Of a stretch of DNA of 64,000 nucleotides, positions 15,510-24,182 are shown one piece after another. This DNA comes from Bacteroidales bacterium (GTDB taxonomy: Bacteria > Bacteroidota > Bacteroidia > Bacteroidales > FEN-979). Location: assembly GCA_025355465.1 (NCBI GenBank), contig JANXZO010000042.1:1-64000 (forward strand), in the 5' to 3' direction. Under the pieces are notes generated by a model. That model was not told the origin of the DNA, searched no databases, and saw only the letters and a program-made list of their open reading frames with translations. How positions within the stretch are numbered: the stretch's first letter is position 1; each line of letters opens with the position of its first letter. The position numbers were made by a program, and so were the translations under genes.

Positions 15510-17183
15510 GTGAGAAGGTATATATTATTCTCAACGTTAATTGTTGTTTTTATAACTGGTTGTAAAAAAGACAAATTAAATGTGCCTGATGACTTCCTCG
15601 GTTATGTTCAGAAATTCGAGAATGAAGCAGGACTTAGGGGGAAAATTCTTGATATTGAAAAACAAGGATTGAAAATTGAATTTGCAGATTTTACCGGCAA
15701 AGATTATGTCGGACTTTGCAATTATGAAAACCCTATCAGGGTAGAGGTCGACCTGTCTTACTGGAATAATGCTTCTGATACAACACGGGAGTTAGTGTTA
15801 TTTCATGAATTAGCACATGGATTTCTTGGTATTCATGATCATCGTAACGACACTTTGCCCAATGGAGATTGGAAAAGCATAATGCGCGGTGCACCTGCGA
15901 TTGTGAAATCTCATAAATTGGAATATGGCACACACCGAAATTATTATTTAGATGAAATATTTCTTGATAATATTAAAGATCCCTCATGGGCGTATAGACC
16001 TTCGGTGATTGAATGTATATCAAAGGATAATGATTTCGGATTGCTTCAGGTAACTTCTGAAAAGTCGAAATTTCTGACTATAAAAAATAAAGGAAATAAG
16101 GCGGTGTTTGTAAATTCCATAAAGGCATCTGATTGTTTCTATTCAAATTTTACTGGTTCCATACAACCAAATGATTCAATAGATATAAAAGTTTCATTTA
16201 TTCCTGCTGAACAAAAAAAATATTCAGGTGTTATACAAATAGATCATACAATCTTATACGATACAGAAATTCAACCCCTGACAATTGAAGTTCATGGAGA
16301 AGGTTCCACCTCTTTTGCCATCGGTGAATGGAAGGAAATAACCCCATTCCAGGGGGCAGCACGTTATCAGGCCTCCGCTTTCAGTGTAAACGGCAGTGGA
16401 TTTGTTTGCCTTGGCATAGCCTATTCCAGTAATACAGTAAATGAAATATGGGAAAATAATCAGTCCAATCTATGGGTTAAGAAAAATAATTTTCCCGGAG
16501 CATCTCGAAATTATCCGATTGGTATGAGCATTAATGGAAAAGGTTACCTGGGTTTAGGCAGTAAAAAGAACGATTTTTGGGAATATGATTATTCAGCGGA
16601 TACATGGACAAAGAAGAGCGATTTTCCCGGACCTGCCCGTGTTTTATCGGTTAATGCTTCAGCTACAGGTAAAGGATATGTGGGTTTGGGTTACGATGGT
16701 TCATCACTGTTTACTGATTTTTGGGAGTATGACCCTGTAGTTGATACATGGACACAGCTACCAGATTACCCAGGAAAAGGAAAAATTTATGCAGCTGCAT
16801 TTGTTGTTAATGGGAATCTCTATGTAGGGACAGGAGCTGATGCGGAAATCGCTGATGGTCATAGTGGATCTGATTTTTGGGAATTTGACACTTCAACAAA
16901 ACATTGGTCTCAAAAATCTGATTTTCCGGGAGGGAACACCAATTCTGCAATTTCACTTTCTATAAATAATTACGGTTATATAGGCGGTGGGAGCCAGGAG
17001 GGTGGAAATGGCACCGATAACCCATTCTGGGAATACAACCCGCTCAATGATAAATGGTCGAAAAAAGCCTATATGCCTCGTTTTTCTTCTGGCGGTGCTT
17101 TTTTCAGCAGGGACAATAGAGGGTATTTTGGTATAGGTTACATGACAAGTCCCTTCTTCTGGGAGTTTAATCCCAATAAATGA
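15510..17183 (+). CDS. lipoprotein: putative zinc metallopeptidase + Ig-like domain + Kelch propeller
   Basis: A 557-residue lipoprotein. Seen: leader ending FITGC with lipid Cys18; a protease-like domain (about 25-165) with VLFHELAHGFLGIHDHRND, giving HExxHxxxxxH plus a following D, a metzincin-like zinc motif but with Gly one place off; an ASPM-SPD2-Hydin/choice-of-anchor type beta domain (about 170-265); and a Kelch-type propeller (about 275-557) with repeats like DFWEYDPVVDTWTQLPDYPG. Fusion of a peptidase-like head to a Kelch propeller is unusual. The start is GTG at 15510, because the in-frame ATG choice nearby (15505) runs into a stop and the leader begins MRRYIL. Codon use is richer in A/T than in its neighbours. 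Substrate unknown. Confidence 0.8.
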   Translation: MRRYILFSTLIVVFITGCKKDKLNVPDDFLGYVQKFENEAGLRGKILDIEKQGLKIEFADFTGKDYVGLCNYENPIRVEVDLSYWNNASDTTRELVLFHELAHGFLGIHDHRNDTLPNGDWKSIMRGAPAIVKSHKLEYGTHRNYYLDEIFLDNIKDPSWAYRPSVIECISKDNDFGLLQVTSEKSKFLTIKNKGNKAVFVNSIKASDCFYSNFTGSIQPNDSIDIKVSFIPAEQKKYSGVIQIDHTILYDTEIQPLTIEVHGEGSTSFAIGEWKEITPFQGAARYQASAFSVNGSGFVCLGIAYSSNTVNEIWENNQSNLWVKKNNFPGASRNYPIGMSINGKGYLGLGSKKNDFWEYDYSADTWTKKSDFPGPARVLSVNASATGKGYVGLGYDGSSLFTDFWEYDPVVDTWTQLPDYPGKGKIYAAAFVVNGNLYVGTGADAEIADGHSGSDFWEFDTSTKHWSQKSDFPGGNTNSAISLSINNYGYIGGGSQEGGNGTDNPFWEYNPLNDKWSKKAYMPRFSSGGAFFSRDNRGYFGIGYMTSPFFWEFNPNK

Positions 17184-17200
17184 AACAAGGGAAGAGCAGA

Positions 17201-17234
17201 AAAAAGAAATCCCCACCAGAAATGGTGAGGATTC
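17201..17234 (-). terminator. intrinsic terminator of the tRNA unit
   Basis: On the minus strand, AATCCTCACC (17224-17233) pairs with GGTGGGGATT (17208-17217), 9 of 10 pairs with a 6-base loop, followed by TTTCTTTTTT. It lies 9 bases beyond the tRNA 3' end. The plus strand has no T run after the stem. Confidence 0.8.
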
Positions 17235-17242
17235 TTCGGTAG

Positions 17243-17314
<72 letters not shown>

Positions 17315-17352
17315 ATATGTTTTTCTGTACTTTTGTGCGGAATTTCAGACTG

Positions 17353-17383
17353 CAAAGATAGCTTTTCCGTTGAATTATTACAA
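17353..17383 (-). promoter_or_regulatory. promoter of the initiator tRNA (TTG-N20-TATCTTTG)
   Basis: Read on the minus strand: TTG at 17383-17381, 20 bases, then TATCTTTG at 17360-17353, a textbook Bacteroidetes -33/-7 pair. Transcription would start about 30 bases before the tRNA. Confidence 0.85.
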
Positions 17384-17406
17384 CAGACCCCGTAATATTT
17401 TATTTG

Positions 17407-17600
17407 GTGAACCCCGAAATACCTGATAAACAGAATGTAATACAAAATATATTTATCCGGATTCCTGTACTTCTCTGCGGAATATTGTTTACATGTTGGG
17501 GGGCGTGGGTGTATCCCTTCCATTATTACCAGCAACCCCATTCCTCATCGCAGCAAACGCCTGTTTCTACCGGATTGTAGCCAGGTCTGTCATGCAAACC
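17407..17600 (+). pseudogene. decayed DUF454 (YbaN-like) membrane protein fragment with frameshift
   Basis: From GTG 17407 the frame reads a plausible start, ...NVIQNIFIRIPVLLCGILFTCWG, with a membrane-like segment, then loses sense at a run of six G (17498-17503). In the next frame the sequence goes on as LGGVGVSLPLLPATPFLIAANACFYR, which is very like the LPLLPTTPFLLLA signature of DUF454/YbaN inner-membrane proteins. One extra G would join the two parts. After about 17580 the similarity ends and the era promoter begins, so the 3' half of the gene is missing. It thus looks like a truncated and frameshifted remnant. I judge the family by the LPLLPxTPF motif only. Confidence 0.55.
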
Positions 17601-17612
17601 CGATATTTTGTG

Positions 17613-17620
17613 TACCTTTG
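17613..17620 (+). promoter_or_regulatory. -7 promoter element for era (TACCTTTG)
   Basis: TACCTTTG fits TAnnTTTG exactly, followed by C as often seen in this phylum. The leader to the ATG at 17691 is about 65 bases. It lies right after the DUF454 remnant, so the remnant's frame after 17600 is promoter, not gene. Confidence 0.65.
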
Positions 17621-17690
17621 CTGCGGAATACCTTTATTATCAGCACGATTTATTGCGTTGCTTTCCACTTTTCGGGGTTAAATAATTATT

Positions 17691-18578
17691 ATGTCACACA
17701 AGTCAGGATTTGTCTCCATCATCGGTTATCCAAATGTCGGAAAGTCCACTTTGATGAACGTCCTTGTTGGGGAGAAGCTGTCCATCATCACACACAAGGC
17801 ACAAACTACCCGTCATCGTATCATGGGAATTTTCAACGGGGAGGATTTTCAGATCGTTTATTCCGACACGCCCGGCATTTTAAAACCTCATTATAAGCTG
17901 CACAAGGCGATGATGGCAGCAGTTCTCGGTTCTATGCATGATGCCGATATCATTGTGCTGATGACCGAACCTGGAAACGAATTCAAACAGGAGGAGATCC
18001 TTGAAGGGCTTCGGAATGCACATGTCCCAGTGATTGTTCTGATTAACAAGATTGATCTTGGCGACATGCAGGTGATGGAGGGGGAGGTTGAAAAATGGAA
18101 ATCAGCCATGCCGGCTGCGACCATTCTGCCTGTTTCTGCCCTTCACAAACTGAATCTTGACCAGGTGCTCAAATCAATCCTTTACTTCCTGCCCGAAGCG
18201 CCTCCTTTTTATCCGAAAGATGAACTTACCGACCGCTCGCAAAGGTTCTTTGTGTCGGAGATCATTCGCGAAAAGATCCTGCTGAATTTCCATCAGGAGA
18301 TTCCCTATTCAGCCGAGGTCAATGTTGAGTCATTTAAAGAGGAGGATCATCTGACCCGGATTGCGGCTACGATCTATGTGGCACGTGATACTCAGAAAGG
18401 TATTTTGCTTGGACATCAGGGTAAAGCAATCAAAAAGCTGGGCACAGATGCCCGTAAAGACATTGAGGCTTTCCTTGATAAACATATTTTCCTTGAACTT
18501 CACGTAAAAGTCGCGAAGGATTGGCGCGAGGATGAAAGAGCGCTGAAACGGTTTGGTTACACGGAAGGAATGAGTTAG
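17691..18578 (+). CDS. era: GTPase Era, 16S rRNA maturation factor
   Basis: A 295-residue GTPase that binds the 3' end of 16S rRNA during small-subunit assembly. Seen: G1 GYPNVGKST (12-20), G2 region TTRHRIMG, G3 DTPG (59-62), G4 NKID (121-124), and a C-terminal KH domain with [11 protein letters not shown] (about 243-253). Length matches the family. It comes first in a string era-der-hslR-tonB; 52 bases separate it from der. It acts in the cytoplasm, loosely at the membrane. Confidence 0.97.
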   Translation: MSHKSGFVSIIGYPNVGKSTLMNVLVGEKLSIITHKAQTTRHRIMGIFNGEDFQIVYSDTPGILKPHYKLHKAMMAAVLGSMHDADIIVLMTEPGNEFKQEEILEGLRNAHVPVIVLINKIDLGDMQVMEGEVEKWKSAMPAATILPVSALHKLNLDQVLKSILYFLPEAPPFYPKDELTDRSQRFFVSEIIREKILLNFHQEIPYSAEVNVESFKEEDHLTRIAATIYVARDTQKGILLGHQGKAIKKLGTDARKDIEAFLDKHIFLELHVKVAKDWREDERALKRFGYTEGMS

Positions 18579-18630
18579 GAAGATTAAGGGTTTAGAAATT
18601 AATGAGTTTAAGAGTTATATTAATCCGTTT

Positions 18631-19950
18631 ATGACAAATATTATCGCCATCGTAGGTCGTCCGAATGTAGGAAAATCAACACTTTTTAATCGCTTATGCG
18701 GAGGCCGTGATGCCATCGTAGATACTGTAAGCGGAGTAACCCGGGATCGTCATTACGGGAAATCGGATTGGAACGGATTTGAATTTTCCGTTATTGATAC
18801 CGGGGGATATGTGGATAATTCAGGCGATGTTTTCGAATCAGAGATCAAGAAACAGGTTACCCTGGCCATTGAAGAATCAGATGTGATACTTTTTCTGGTT
18901 GACTTGCGTGAAGGGCTTACTGCCATGGATGAAGATGTAGCAAAGATGCTGAGAAGGGCCAGAAAAAAGGTTTTCCTTGTAGCCAACAAACTCGACAGCA
19001 ACAAGCAGGTGAATGACATCCACGAGTTTCATTCGCTCGGGCTGGGTGAGGTTTATGGTATTTCGTCCATGAATGGAAGTGGTACCGGCGAACTGCTGGA
19101 CGATATGGTGAAGGTGCTGGTGATTCCCGAAAATCCTGATGATGCCTTTGAACCCAAAGAGGAGTTGCCGAAAATTGCCATTGTAGGTCGTCCCAATGCC
19201 GGCAAATCCTCCTTTGTAAATGTCTTACTCGGCAACGATCGCAATATCGTAACCCCGGAACCAGGAACCACGCGTGATGCGATCCACTCCCATTACCAGT
19301 ATTTCGGAATGGATTTCATGCTGATTGATACCGCGGGTATCCGTAAAAAGGCAAAGGTGGTAGAGGACATTGAATTTTATTCTGTTATGCGCGCCATCAG
19401 GTCAATTGAAAGCAGCGATGTCTGCATCCTGATGGTAGATGCCGAACGCGGTTTTGAATCACAGGATCTCAATATTTTTTCACTGATCGAAAAAAATCAT
19501 AAAGGTGTTGTGATCCTTGTCAATAAGTGGGACCTTGTGGAGAAGGAAACAAATACTCATAAGTATGTTGAAGATGCAATCCGTGACGAGATTGCCCCGT
19601 TCCGCGATGTCCCTGTTATTTTCACCTCGGTGACACAAAAACAACGGATTTTTAAAGCCGTGGAAACAGCCATCCAGGTTTACAAGAACAAGACTAAAAA
19701 AGTAAGCACCTCGAAGCTTAATGATTACATCCTGCCGATCATAGAGAAAAATCCCCCACCGGTCTCCAAGGGAAAATACGTCAGGATCAAATATGCCATG
19801 CAACTGCCGACAGCATTTCCCTCCTTTGCATTTTTTTGCAATCATCCCCAATACTTAAAGGAGCCCTATAAGCGTTTTATTGAGAATAAGCTTCGCGAAG
19901 AGTACGATTTCTCTGGGGTTCCCATTGAGGTCTACTTCCGGATGAAATAA
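18631..19950 (+). CDS. der: ribosome-associated GTPase Der (EngA)
   Basis: A 439-residue tandem GTPase needed for large ribosomal subunit assembly. Two complete G domains are visible: GRPNVGKST (8-16), DTGG and NKLD in the first; GRPNAGKSS (about 185-193), DTAGIRKK and NKWD in the second; then a KH-like domain (about 360-439, ending PIEVYFRMK). The tandem layout is unique to Der. The next gene starts 4 bases after its stop, so the pair is co-transcribed. Confidence 0.97.
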   Translation: MTNIIAIVGRPNVGKSTLFNRLCGGRDAIVDTVSGVTRDRHYGKSDWNGFEFSVIDTGGYVDNSGDVFESEIKKQVTLAIEESDVILFLVDLREGLTAMDEDVAKMLRRARKKVFLVANKLDSNKQVNDIHEFHSLGLGEVYGISSMNGSGTGELLDDMVKVLVIPENPDDAFEPKEELPKIAIVGRPNAGKSSFVNVLLGNDRNIVTPEPGTTRDAIHSHYQYFGMDFMLIDTAGIRKKAKVVEDIEFYSVMRAIRSIESSDVCILMVDAERGFESQDLNIFSLIEKNHKGVVILVNKWDLVEKETNTHKYVEDAIRDEIAPFRDVPVIFTSVTQKQRIFKAVETAIQVYKNKTKKVSTSKLNDYILPIIEKNPPPVSKGKYVRIKYAMQLPTAFPSFAFFCNHPQYLKEPYKRFIENKLREEYDFSGVPIEVYFRMK

Positions 19951-19954
19951 CTGT

Positions 19955-20341
19955 ATGGAGGAAGGTATCCGCATCGATAAGTGGCTGTGGACAGTGCGTG
20001 TTTTCAAGACCCGTACCCAGGCAACCGAAGCCTGCCGTGCCGGAAAAGTCAGGGTCAATGATAAAATTGCAAAGCCCTCTCATGAGGCAAAGCCTGGGGA
20101 AACAATAACCATCTCCATCGCACCGGTGAACAAAACCGTTCATGTTCTGGATCTGCCTGTTAGCCGGTTAGCAGCCAAGTTGGTGCCCGGCTACATGCAG
20201 GACTTAACTCCGGCGGAGGAGTGTGAAAAGCTGAAGATGATGCGTTCGGTGTCTTTTGAACATCGTCTGCGTGGGCTTGGACGTCCTACGAAAAGAGAAC
20301 GCAGGGAGATTGAACATCTGAAAAAGAAACTTGGCGAATGA
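19955..20341 (+). CDS. hslR: S4-domain RNA-binding protein, Hsp15-like
   Basis: A 128-residue protein with an S4 RNA-binding domain at the N-terminus (MEEGIRIDKWLWTVRVFKTRTQATEACRAGKVRVNDKIAKPSHEAKPGETI), the typical RLDKWLW...R...GxVxVNG pattern. The C-terminus is basic (RPTKRERREIEHLKKK). Family knowledge: Hsp15 binds stalled 50S subunits carrying nascent chains and helps recycle them. It fits beside two ribosome-assembly GTPases. Its stop overlaps the tonB start (ATGA). Confidence 0.9.
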   Translation: MEEGIRIDKWLWTVRVFKTRTQATEACRAGKVRVNDKIAKPSHEAKPGETITISIAPVNKTVHVLDLPVSRLAAKLVPGYMQDLTPAEECEKLKMMRSVSFEHRLRGLGRPTKRERREIEHLKKKLGE

Positions 20342-21108
20342 GTCGCAGCCGGCTACCGGATCTGCTTGATCTTGCTTTTGAAGGCAGGAACAAGGAGTAT
20401 GGCGCTTACGAATTGCGTAAAAGATATCCCAGGTACCTGGCCATATCAACTGTACTCGGAGCCATCGTTTTATTTTTAGCGGTTATCGGACCATTTCTTT
20501 ACTACTATTTCACGCCTGTAACACTGATGGAAGGCGGGGTATTATTTGATGTTGAATATTATTCCATGATCACACCACCTGAGGACCCCAGCCTTTTAAT
20601 TCCTTCGATGGCAAAACCAATGCAGGAAGAGAGTGTGGCCCCGGTAGTCTCAGATACTGTTAAACCTGAAAACGTTAAACCGATTGAAACAAACCCGGTA
20701 AAGAAGGAGGAAGAAAAGGTACAGGCCGACTCAGCCGGGAAAGGAAACAGCAACCTTGGGATCGGCCCTGGAACCGGCGAAAATACCGGGGTAGCAACGG
20801 TTATTGATGTATATCCCCGATACCCTGGTGGTGACGAAGCCAGGCTTTATTACCTTCGGAAAAATACCCACTACCCCGAGGCTGCCATAAAGGCTCTGGT
20901 TCAGGGCGTGGTCATGGTTGTTTTTATTGTGGAGTTGGATGGATCCCTTTCTTCGCTTGAGGTGAACAAAGGAATTGGGGGTGGCTGTGATGAGGAAGCA
21001 CTCCGTGTAACACGCGGTATGCCAAAATGGGAACCCGGGAAAAGAGCGGGGAGAGCCGTACGGGTGATGGTTCGTATGCCGATCGTTTTCAGGATCCCGG
21101 GCAGGTAA
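20338..21108 (+). CDS. TonB-type energy transducer
   Basis: A 256-residue inner-membrane protein. Order: cytoplasmic N-terminus with the Bacteroidetes motif LAFEGRNKEYGAYELRKRY (12-30), one membrane helix (about 35-58), a Pro/Lys/Glu-rich periplasmic linker (about 85-150), and a TonB C-terminal domain (about 165-256: YPRYPGGDEARLYYLRKNTHYPEAA ... IVFRI). It passes proton-motive energy from ExbBD to TonB-dependent receptors. No exbB/exbD lie nearby. It ends the era-der-hslR string, followed by a strong terminator. Which receptor it serves cannot be read; one TonB receptor is coded at 43903. Confidence 0.92.
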   Translation: MSRSRLPDLLDLAFEGRNKEYGAYELRKRYPRYLAISTVLGAIVLFLAVIGPFLYYYFTPVTLMEGGVLFDVEYYSMITPPEDPSLLIPSMAKPMQEESVAPVVSDTVKPENVKPIETNPVKKEEEKVQADSAGKGNSNLGIGPGTGENTGVATVIDVYPRYPGGDEARLYYLRKNTHYPEAAIKALVQGVVMVVFIVELDGSLSSLEVNKGIGGGCDEEALRVTRGMPKWEPGKRAGRAVRVMVRMPIVFRIPGR

Positions 21109-21147
21109 AAAAAAGAAGGGGCGACCGTACGATCGCCCCTTCTTTTT
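21107..21147. terminator. bidirectional intrinsic terminator
   Basis: AAAAGAAGGGGCGA (21111-21124) pairs fully with TCGCCCCTTCTTTT (21133-21146) around the loop ccgtacga, with A and T runs on either side. It serves tonB (plus) and the small Cys-rich gene (minus). Confidence 0.95.
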
Positions 21148-21161
21148 TAGATAGAAGAAAA

Positions 21162-21407
21162 TTACTTCTTCTCAGGTGTTGCTGTTGCAGCGCCTTCTTT
21201 CTTGGCATCTTTTGCGCAGCAGCTTTTGCCCTCTTTCGAATGAGCACATGCAGCTTTCGTCTTGGCATCGCAAGATGATTTTGTCTCTTTGGTGCATTCC
21301 TTCTTCTCAGCAGGTTTTGCAGTTTTATCCTGAGTCTGGGGAGTCTGAGCAAAGGTCAGTCCGGCAAACAGGACAACGGCCGAAAACATTAAAACAATCT
21401 TTTTCAT
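21162..21407 (-). CDS. small exported Cys/Lys-rich protein
   Basis: An 81-residue protein with a clear signal peptide (1-20, cut before QTPQ). The mature 61 residues are low-complexity, rich in Lys, Ala, Glu, Thr, with five Cys (38, 46, 54, 63, 64) and one His (56). Spacing CTKETKSSC-DAKTKAAC-AHSKEGKSCC suggests metal binding or disulfides, but no known family is recognised. It has a textbook promoter (TTTG-N20-TAATTTTG) and a strong terminator, so it is probably a well-expressed single gene. Periplasmic or secreted; function unknown. Confidence 0.85.
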   Translation of the reverse strand: MKKIVLMFSAVVLFAGLTFAQTPQTQDKTAKPAEKKECTKETKSSCDAKTKAACAHSKEGKSCCAKDAKKEGAATATPEKK

Positions 21408-21455
21408 AATTATAGGGTTTGGTGAATTTGTTCAATTAACATCTTAATAACGACG

Positions 21456-21487
21456 CAAAATTAGTATTAGTATTTTAATTATACAAA
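21456..21487 (-). promoter_or_regulatory. full-consensus promoter (TTTG-N20-TAATTTTG)
   Basis: On the minus strand, TTTG (21487-21484), 20 bases, then TAATTTTG (21463-21456). Both boxes and the spacing match the Bacteroidetes housekeeping consensus. It drives the small Cys-rich gene with a leader of about 40 bases. Confidence 0.85.
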
Positions 21488-21527
21488 ACCAGATCGTTAA
21501 ATATTTGTTAAAATGCAGAAATTCATG

Positions 21528-24182
21528 TTATTCAGGAATGGCGTTCGACAATACTGTCAGTAACGTTTCCTGGTCGAATGGTTTGGCAATGTAATGTGTA
21601 CATCCGACAGCTAAAAAAGTTTCCCGCTCCTGGTGCATGGTATATCCAGTTACGGCGATGATAGGTGTTTTTTCATAACCGGCAATCTTCCGGATCTCTT
21701 TTGTAGCCTCCAGACCGTTCATCCCAATACCAAGGTTGATATCCATCAAAACGGCTGAGTAGTTTTTTTTCCTGATCATCTGAAGTGCAGTTTCAGCATC
21801 CTGGGAGAAGTCGACCAGATAATAATTGCGCAGGAAGAACAGGGTAAGATCTTTATTTACCTGGTTATCTTCAACGAGTAATACAGAATGTCGCGGGACA
21901 GGTTTGCTTTTTATCCTGTGCTCCGCAACAGCAACTCTCTCAGTTTCTGAAGGGGTAAGTATTTTTGGCCCCTCCTCCTTCATGGCCGGAAGCCAGATGT
22001 TGAAGGTGGAACCTTTACCAAGCTCGCTCTCCAGGGTTATTTTCCCATTCAAAAGGTCAATGATCTTTTTGCTGATTGTAAGCCCTATTCCGCTGCCCTG
22101 GTATTGTCTTCCAAATCCTTCACTAACCTGTCTGAACTCCTGAAAAATGATGTCGAAATACTCCTTTCCGATCCCTATCCCTGTGTCGGTGACCTGAACA
22201 ATATGCCAGGAATTTCCCTCTTCCTGTATTTTATTCGTCTCAATGACCACATTACCATGTTCCGTGAATTTGATGGCATTATCAAGGATATGCCTGAATA
22301 ATTGTTTGAACAGGTGTTCATCGGATTCGACAAACAACGCGCTTACATTGGAGGTATTTAATTTTATCTGCTTTTCAATGGCAAATCCTTCCATCGATTT
22401 TACAACAGACCCAATGCTGTCTTTAAGGTTTATCTTTTTTGGTGAGATGGAAATTTTTCCTGCCTCCAGCTGCGAAAGTGTAATAATCGAATTCAGTGTG
22501 ATCATGAGGCGCCGACCGGAGGAATGAATATTTCCGGCCATTGTATTGTACTCGGTATCTTTTAGCTCCTCCCTTAGTATTTCTGCGAAGCCGAGAATGC
22601 CATTCAGGGGTGTACGTAATTCGTGGCTGATATTGGCCAGAATGGAAGACTTCAGTTTATCGGATTCCTCTGCCTTCTCCTTGGCGATGATCAGCTCCTT
22701 TTCATAGAGTTTCCTGAGTGTAATATCCCTGTCGGCGCCCCGGTACCCAAGATATTTTCCGTTATCATTGAACACAGGAACGCCCGATGATTCGAGGTAG
22801 ACAATCTTACCGGATTTGTGTAGCGCCCTGGTTTCGATGAAATTGAGCGGTTTAAACTCATGAACATAACTCCGGAGGTTTGTCTTTACGGAGATAACAT
22901 CCTCAGGGAGTAAAAATTCGAAGGGTGATCTTCCGATCATCTCCTCGCGTGAGTATCCGAGAATGTCAATGATTTTTGACGAAACATACTGGTACTTCCA
23001 TTCCGGATCAATTTCCCATATCCAGTCGTTGGTGAGGTCAACAATCTCCCGGAGCCGGTTTTCGCTTTTCTGAAGATTGGCTTCCGCCAGTTTTCTCAAG
23101 GTTATGTCCCGAAAAATGCCAAAGGTTCCGCTGAAATGTCCATCCTGATGGAACTGAGGTGTAGCCGTCACAATAATCCATCTTCGCTCGTTGTCGGGTC
23201 TGATGATCTCCAACTCATACATACTCTTCTGTCCCTCCTTACGGATGGCGGTTTGCTGGTTTATCTGATAGGCAGAGGATGGCTCCAGAAAATCCGGCAG
23301 CAGACTTCCGATCATTTTATCGGGTGGGAGTCCGAAGATTTCGCAGGCCGCCGGGTTGGCATAGGTAAACCGTTCATCCGCGTCTACCACCCCCAGTCCT
23401 TCGCCCGTGTTCTCGACCAGGTCGCGATAACGCTCCTCGCTTACCTTCAATGCAACCTCCTTTGCCACCAGTTCCGTGTTGTTCCTCACGATCAAAAGGC
23501 AAATGTTCCCATCCAGGATGTCAATGCCGGTTCCGCCAATCTGTACCGGAATGCGAACGCCGGACCGACTCATCCATTCAGCCTCAAAAATATTCACGGT
23601 TTCCAGCCTTTTCATGGTAGATGCAAAAGGCTCACGTGCAAAAACTTTGTAGTCATAAGATCCGATCAACTCCTCTTTCAGGTAGCCTAACATTTCGCAG
23701 CAAGATTTATTTGCTTCGACGATCCTTCCGTCACCCGGACTTGCAATCAGGATGGCATCCTTGGCTAGTTCAAATAATGCGCGGTACTTTGCTTCACTTT
23801 TCTGGACTATCTTCTCCGATTTATCAAGTCTGATTCTGATGGTTTTTTTTAATTCCTTAAAATTGATAGGTTTGGTAATGTAATCATCAGCTCCCATCTG
23901 CATCCCCATCCGCACATCTTCCCTTTCCGCTTTGGCGGTCATAAAGATGAAGGGAATCCTTTGGGTCGAGAACCCGGATTCAAGTTTTGAATAGACCTGA
24001 TATCCGTCAAACTTTGGCATCGATATGTCGCAAAGAATCAGGTCGGGAAGAAACCGGCATGCCATTTCGATCCCTATAGCCCCGTCCACGGCTTTCAATA
24101 CTTCATATCCCTCTTCACGGAGAAAATCAGATGTAGTCTCCATCAGAATCCTGTCGTCTTCGATAATCAGAATTTTTTTCAT
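21528..24182 (-). CDS. hybrid sensor histidine kinase (REC-PAS-PAS-PAS-HisKA-HATPase-REC)
   Basis: An 884-residue soluble kinase. Order: receiver (1-120; MPKFDG with phospho-Asp near 52, KPIN Lys near 104), three PAS/PAC domains (about 130-500; e.g. REEMIGRSPFEFLLPED), HisKA with ANISHELRTPLNGILGF (His near 523), HATPase (DNAIKFTEHGNV, DTGIGIG, GSGIGLTIS), and a second receiver (about 765-884; LLVEDNQVNKDL, MDINLGIGMNG). No membrane segment, so input is cytoplasmic or comes via the first receiver. Its start overlaps the stop of the membrane kinase upstream by 4 bases, so the two probably form one relay in which the membrane kinase may phosphorylate its N-terminal receiver. Confidence 0.93.
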   Translation of the reverse strand: MKKILIIEDDRILMETTSDFLREEGYEVLKAVDGAIGIEMACRFLPDLILCDISMPKFDGYQVYSKLESGFSTQRIPFIFMTAKAEREDVRMGMQMGADDYITKPINFKELKKTIRIRLDKSEKIVQKSEAKYRALFELAKDAILIASPGDGRIVEANKSCCEMLGYLKEELIGSYDYKVFAREPFASTMKRLETVNIFEAEWMSRSGVRIPVQIGGTGIDILDGNICLLIVRNNTELVAKEVALKVSEERYRDLVENTGEGLGVVDADERFTYANPAACEIFGLPPDKMIGSLLPDFLEPSSAYQINQQTAIRKEGQKSMYELEIIRPDNERRWIIVTATPQFHQDGHFSGTFGIFRDITLRKLAEANLQKSENRLREIVDLTNDWIWEIDPEWKYQYVSSKIIDILGYSREEMIGRSPFEFLLPEDVISVKTNLRSYVHEFKPLNFIETRALHKSGKIVYLESSGVPVFNDNGKYLGYRGADRDITLRKLYEKELIIAKEKAEESDKLKSSILANISHELRTPLNGILGFAEILREELKDTEYNTMAGNIHSSGRRLMITLNSIITLSQLEAGKISISPKKINLKDSIGSVVKSMEGFAIEKQIKLNTSNVSALFVESDEHLFKQLFRHILDNAIKFTEHGNVVIETNKIQEEGNSWHIVQVTDTGIGIGKEYFDIIFQEFRQVSEGFGRQYQGSGIGLTISKKIIDLLNGKITLESELGKGSTFNIWLPAMKEEGPKILTPSETERVAVAEHRIKSKPVPRHSVLLVEDNQVNKDLTLFFLRNYYLVDFSQDAETALQMIRKKNYSAVLMDINLGIGMNGLEATKEIRKIAGYEKTPIIAVTGYTMHQERETFLAVGCTHYIAKPFDQETLLTVLSNAIPE

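Noticed and set aside
17328-17630. Three copies of a TGCGGAAT word after TAC-type sequences (near 17336, 17476 and 17622)
   Set aside because: Two follow -7-like boxes and the word is short; most simply it reflects common promoter and start-site context, not a repeat family.
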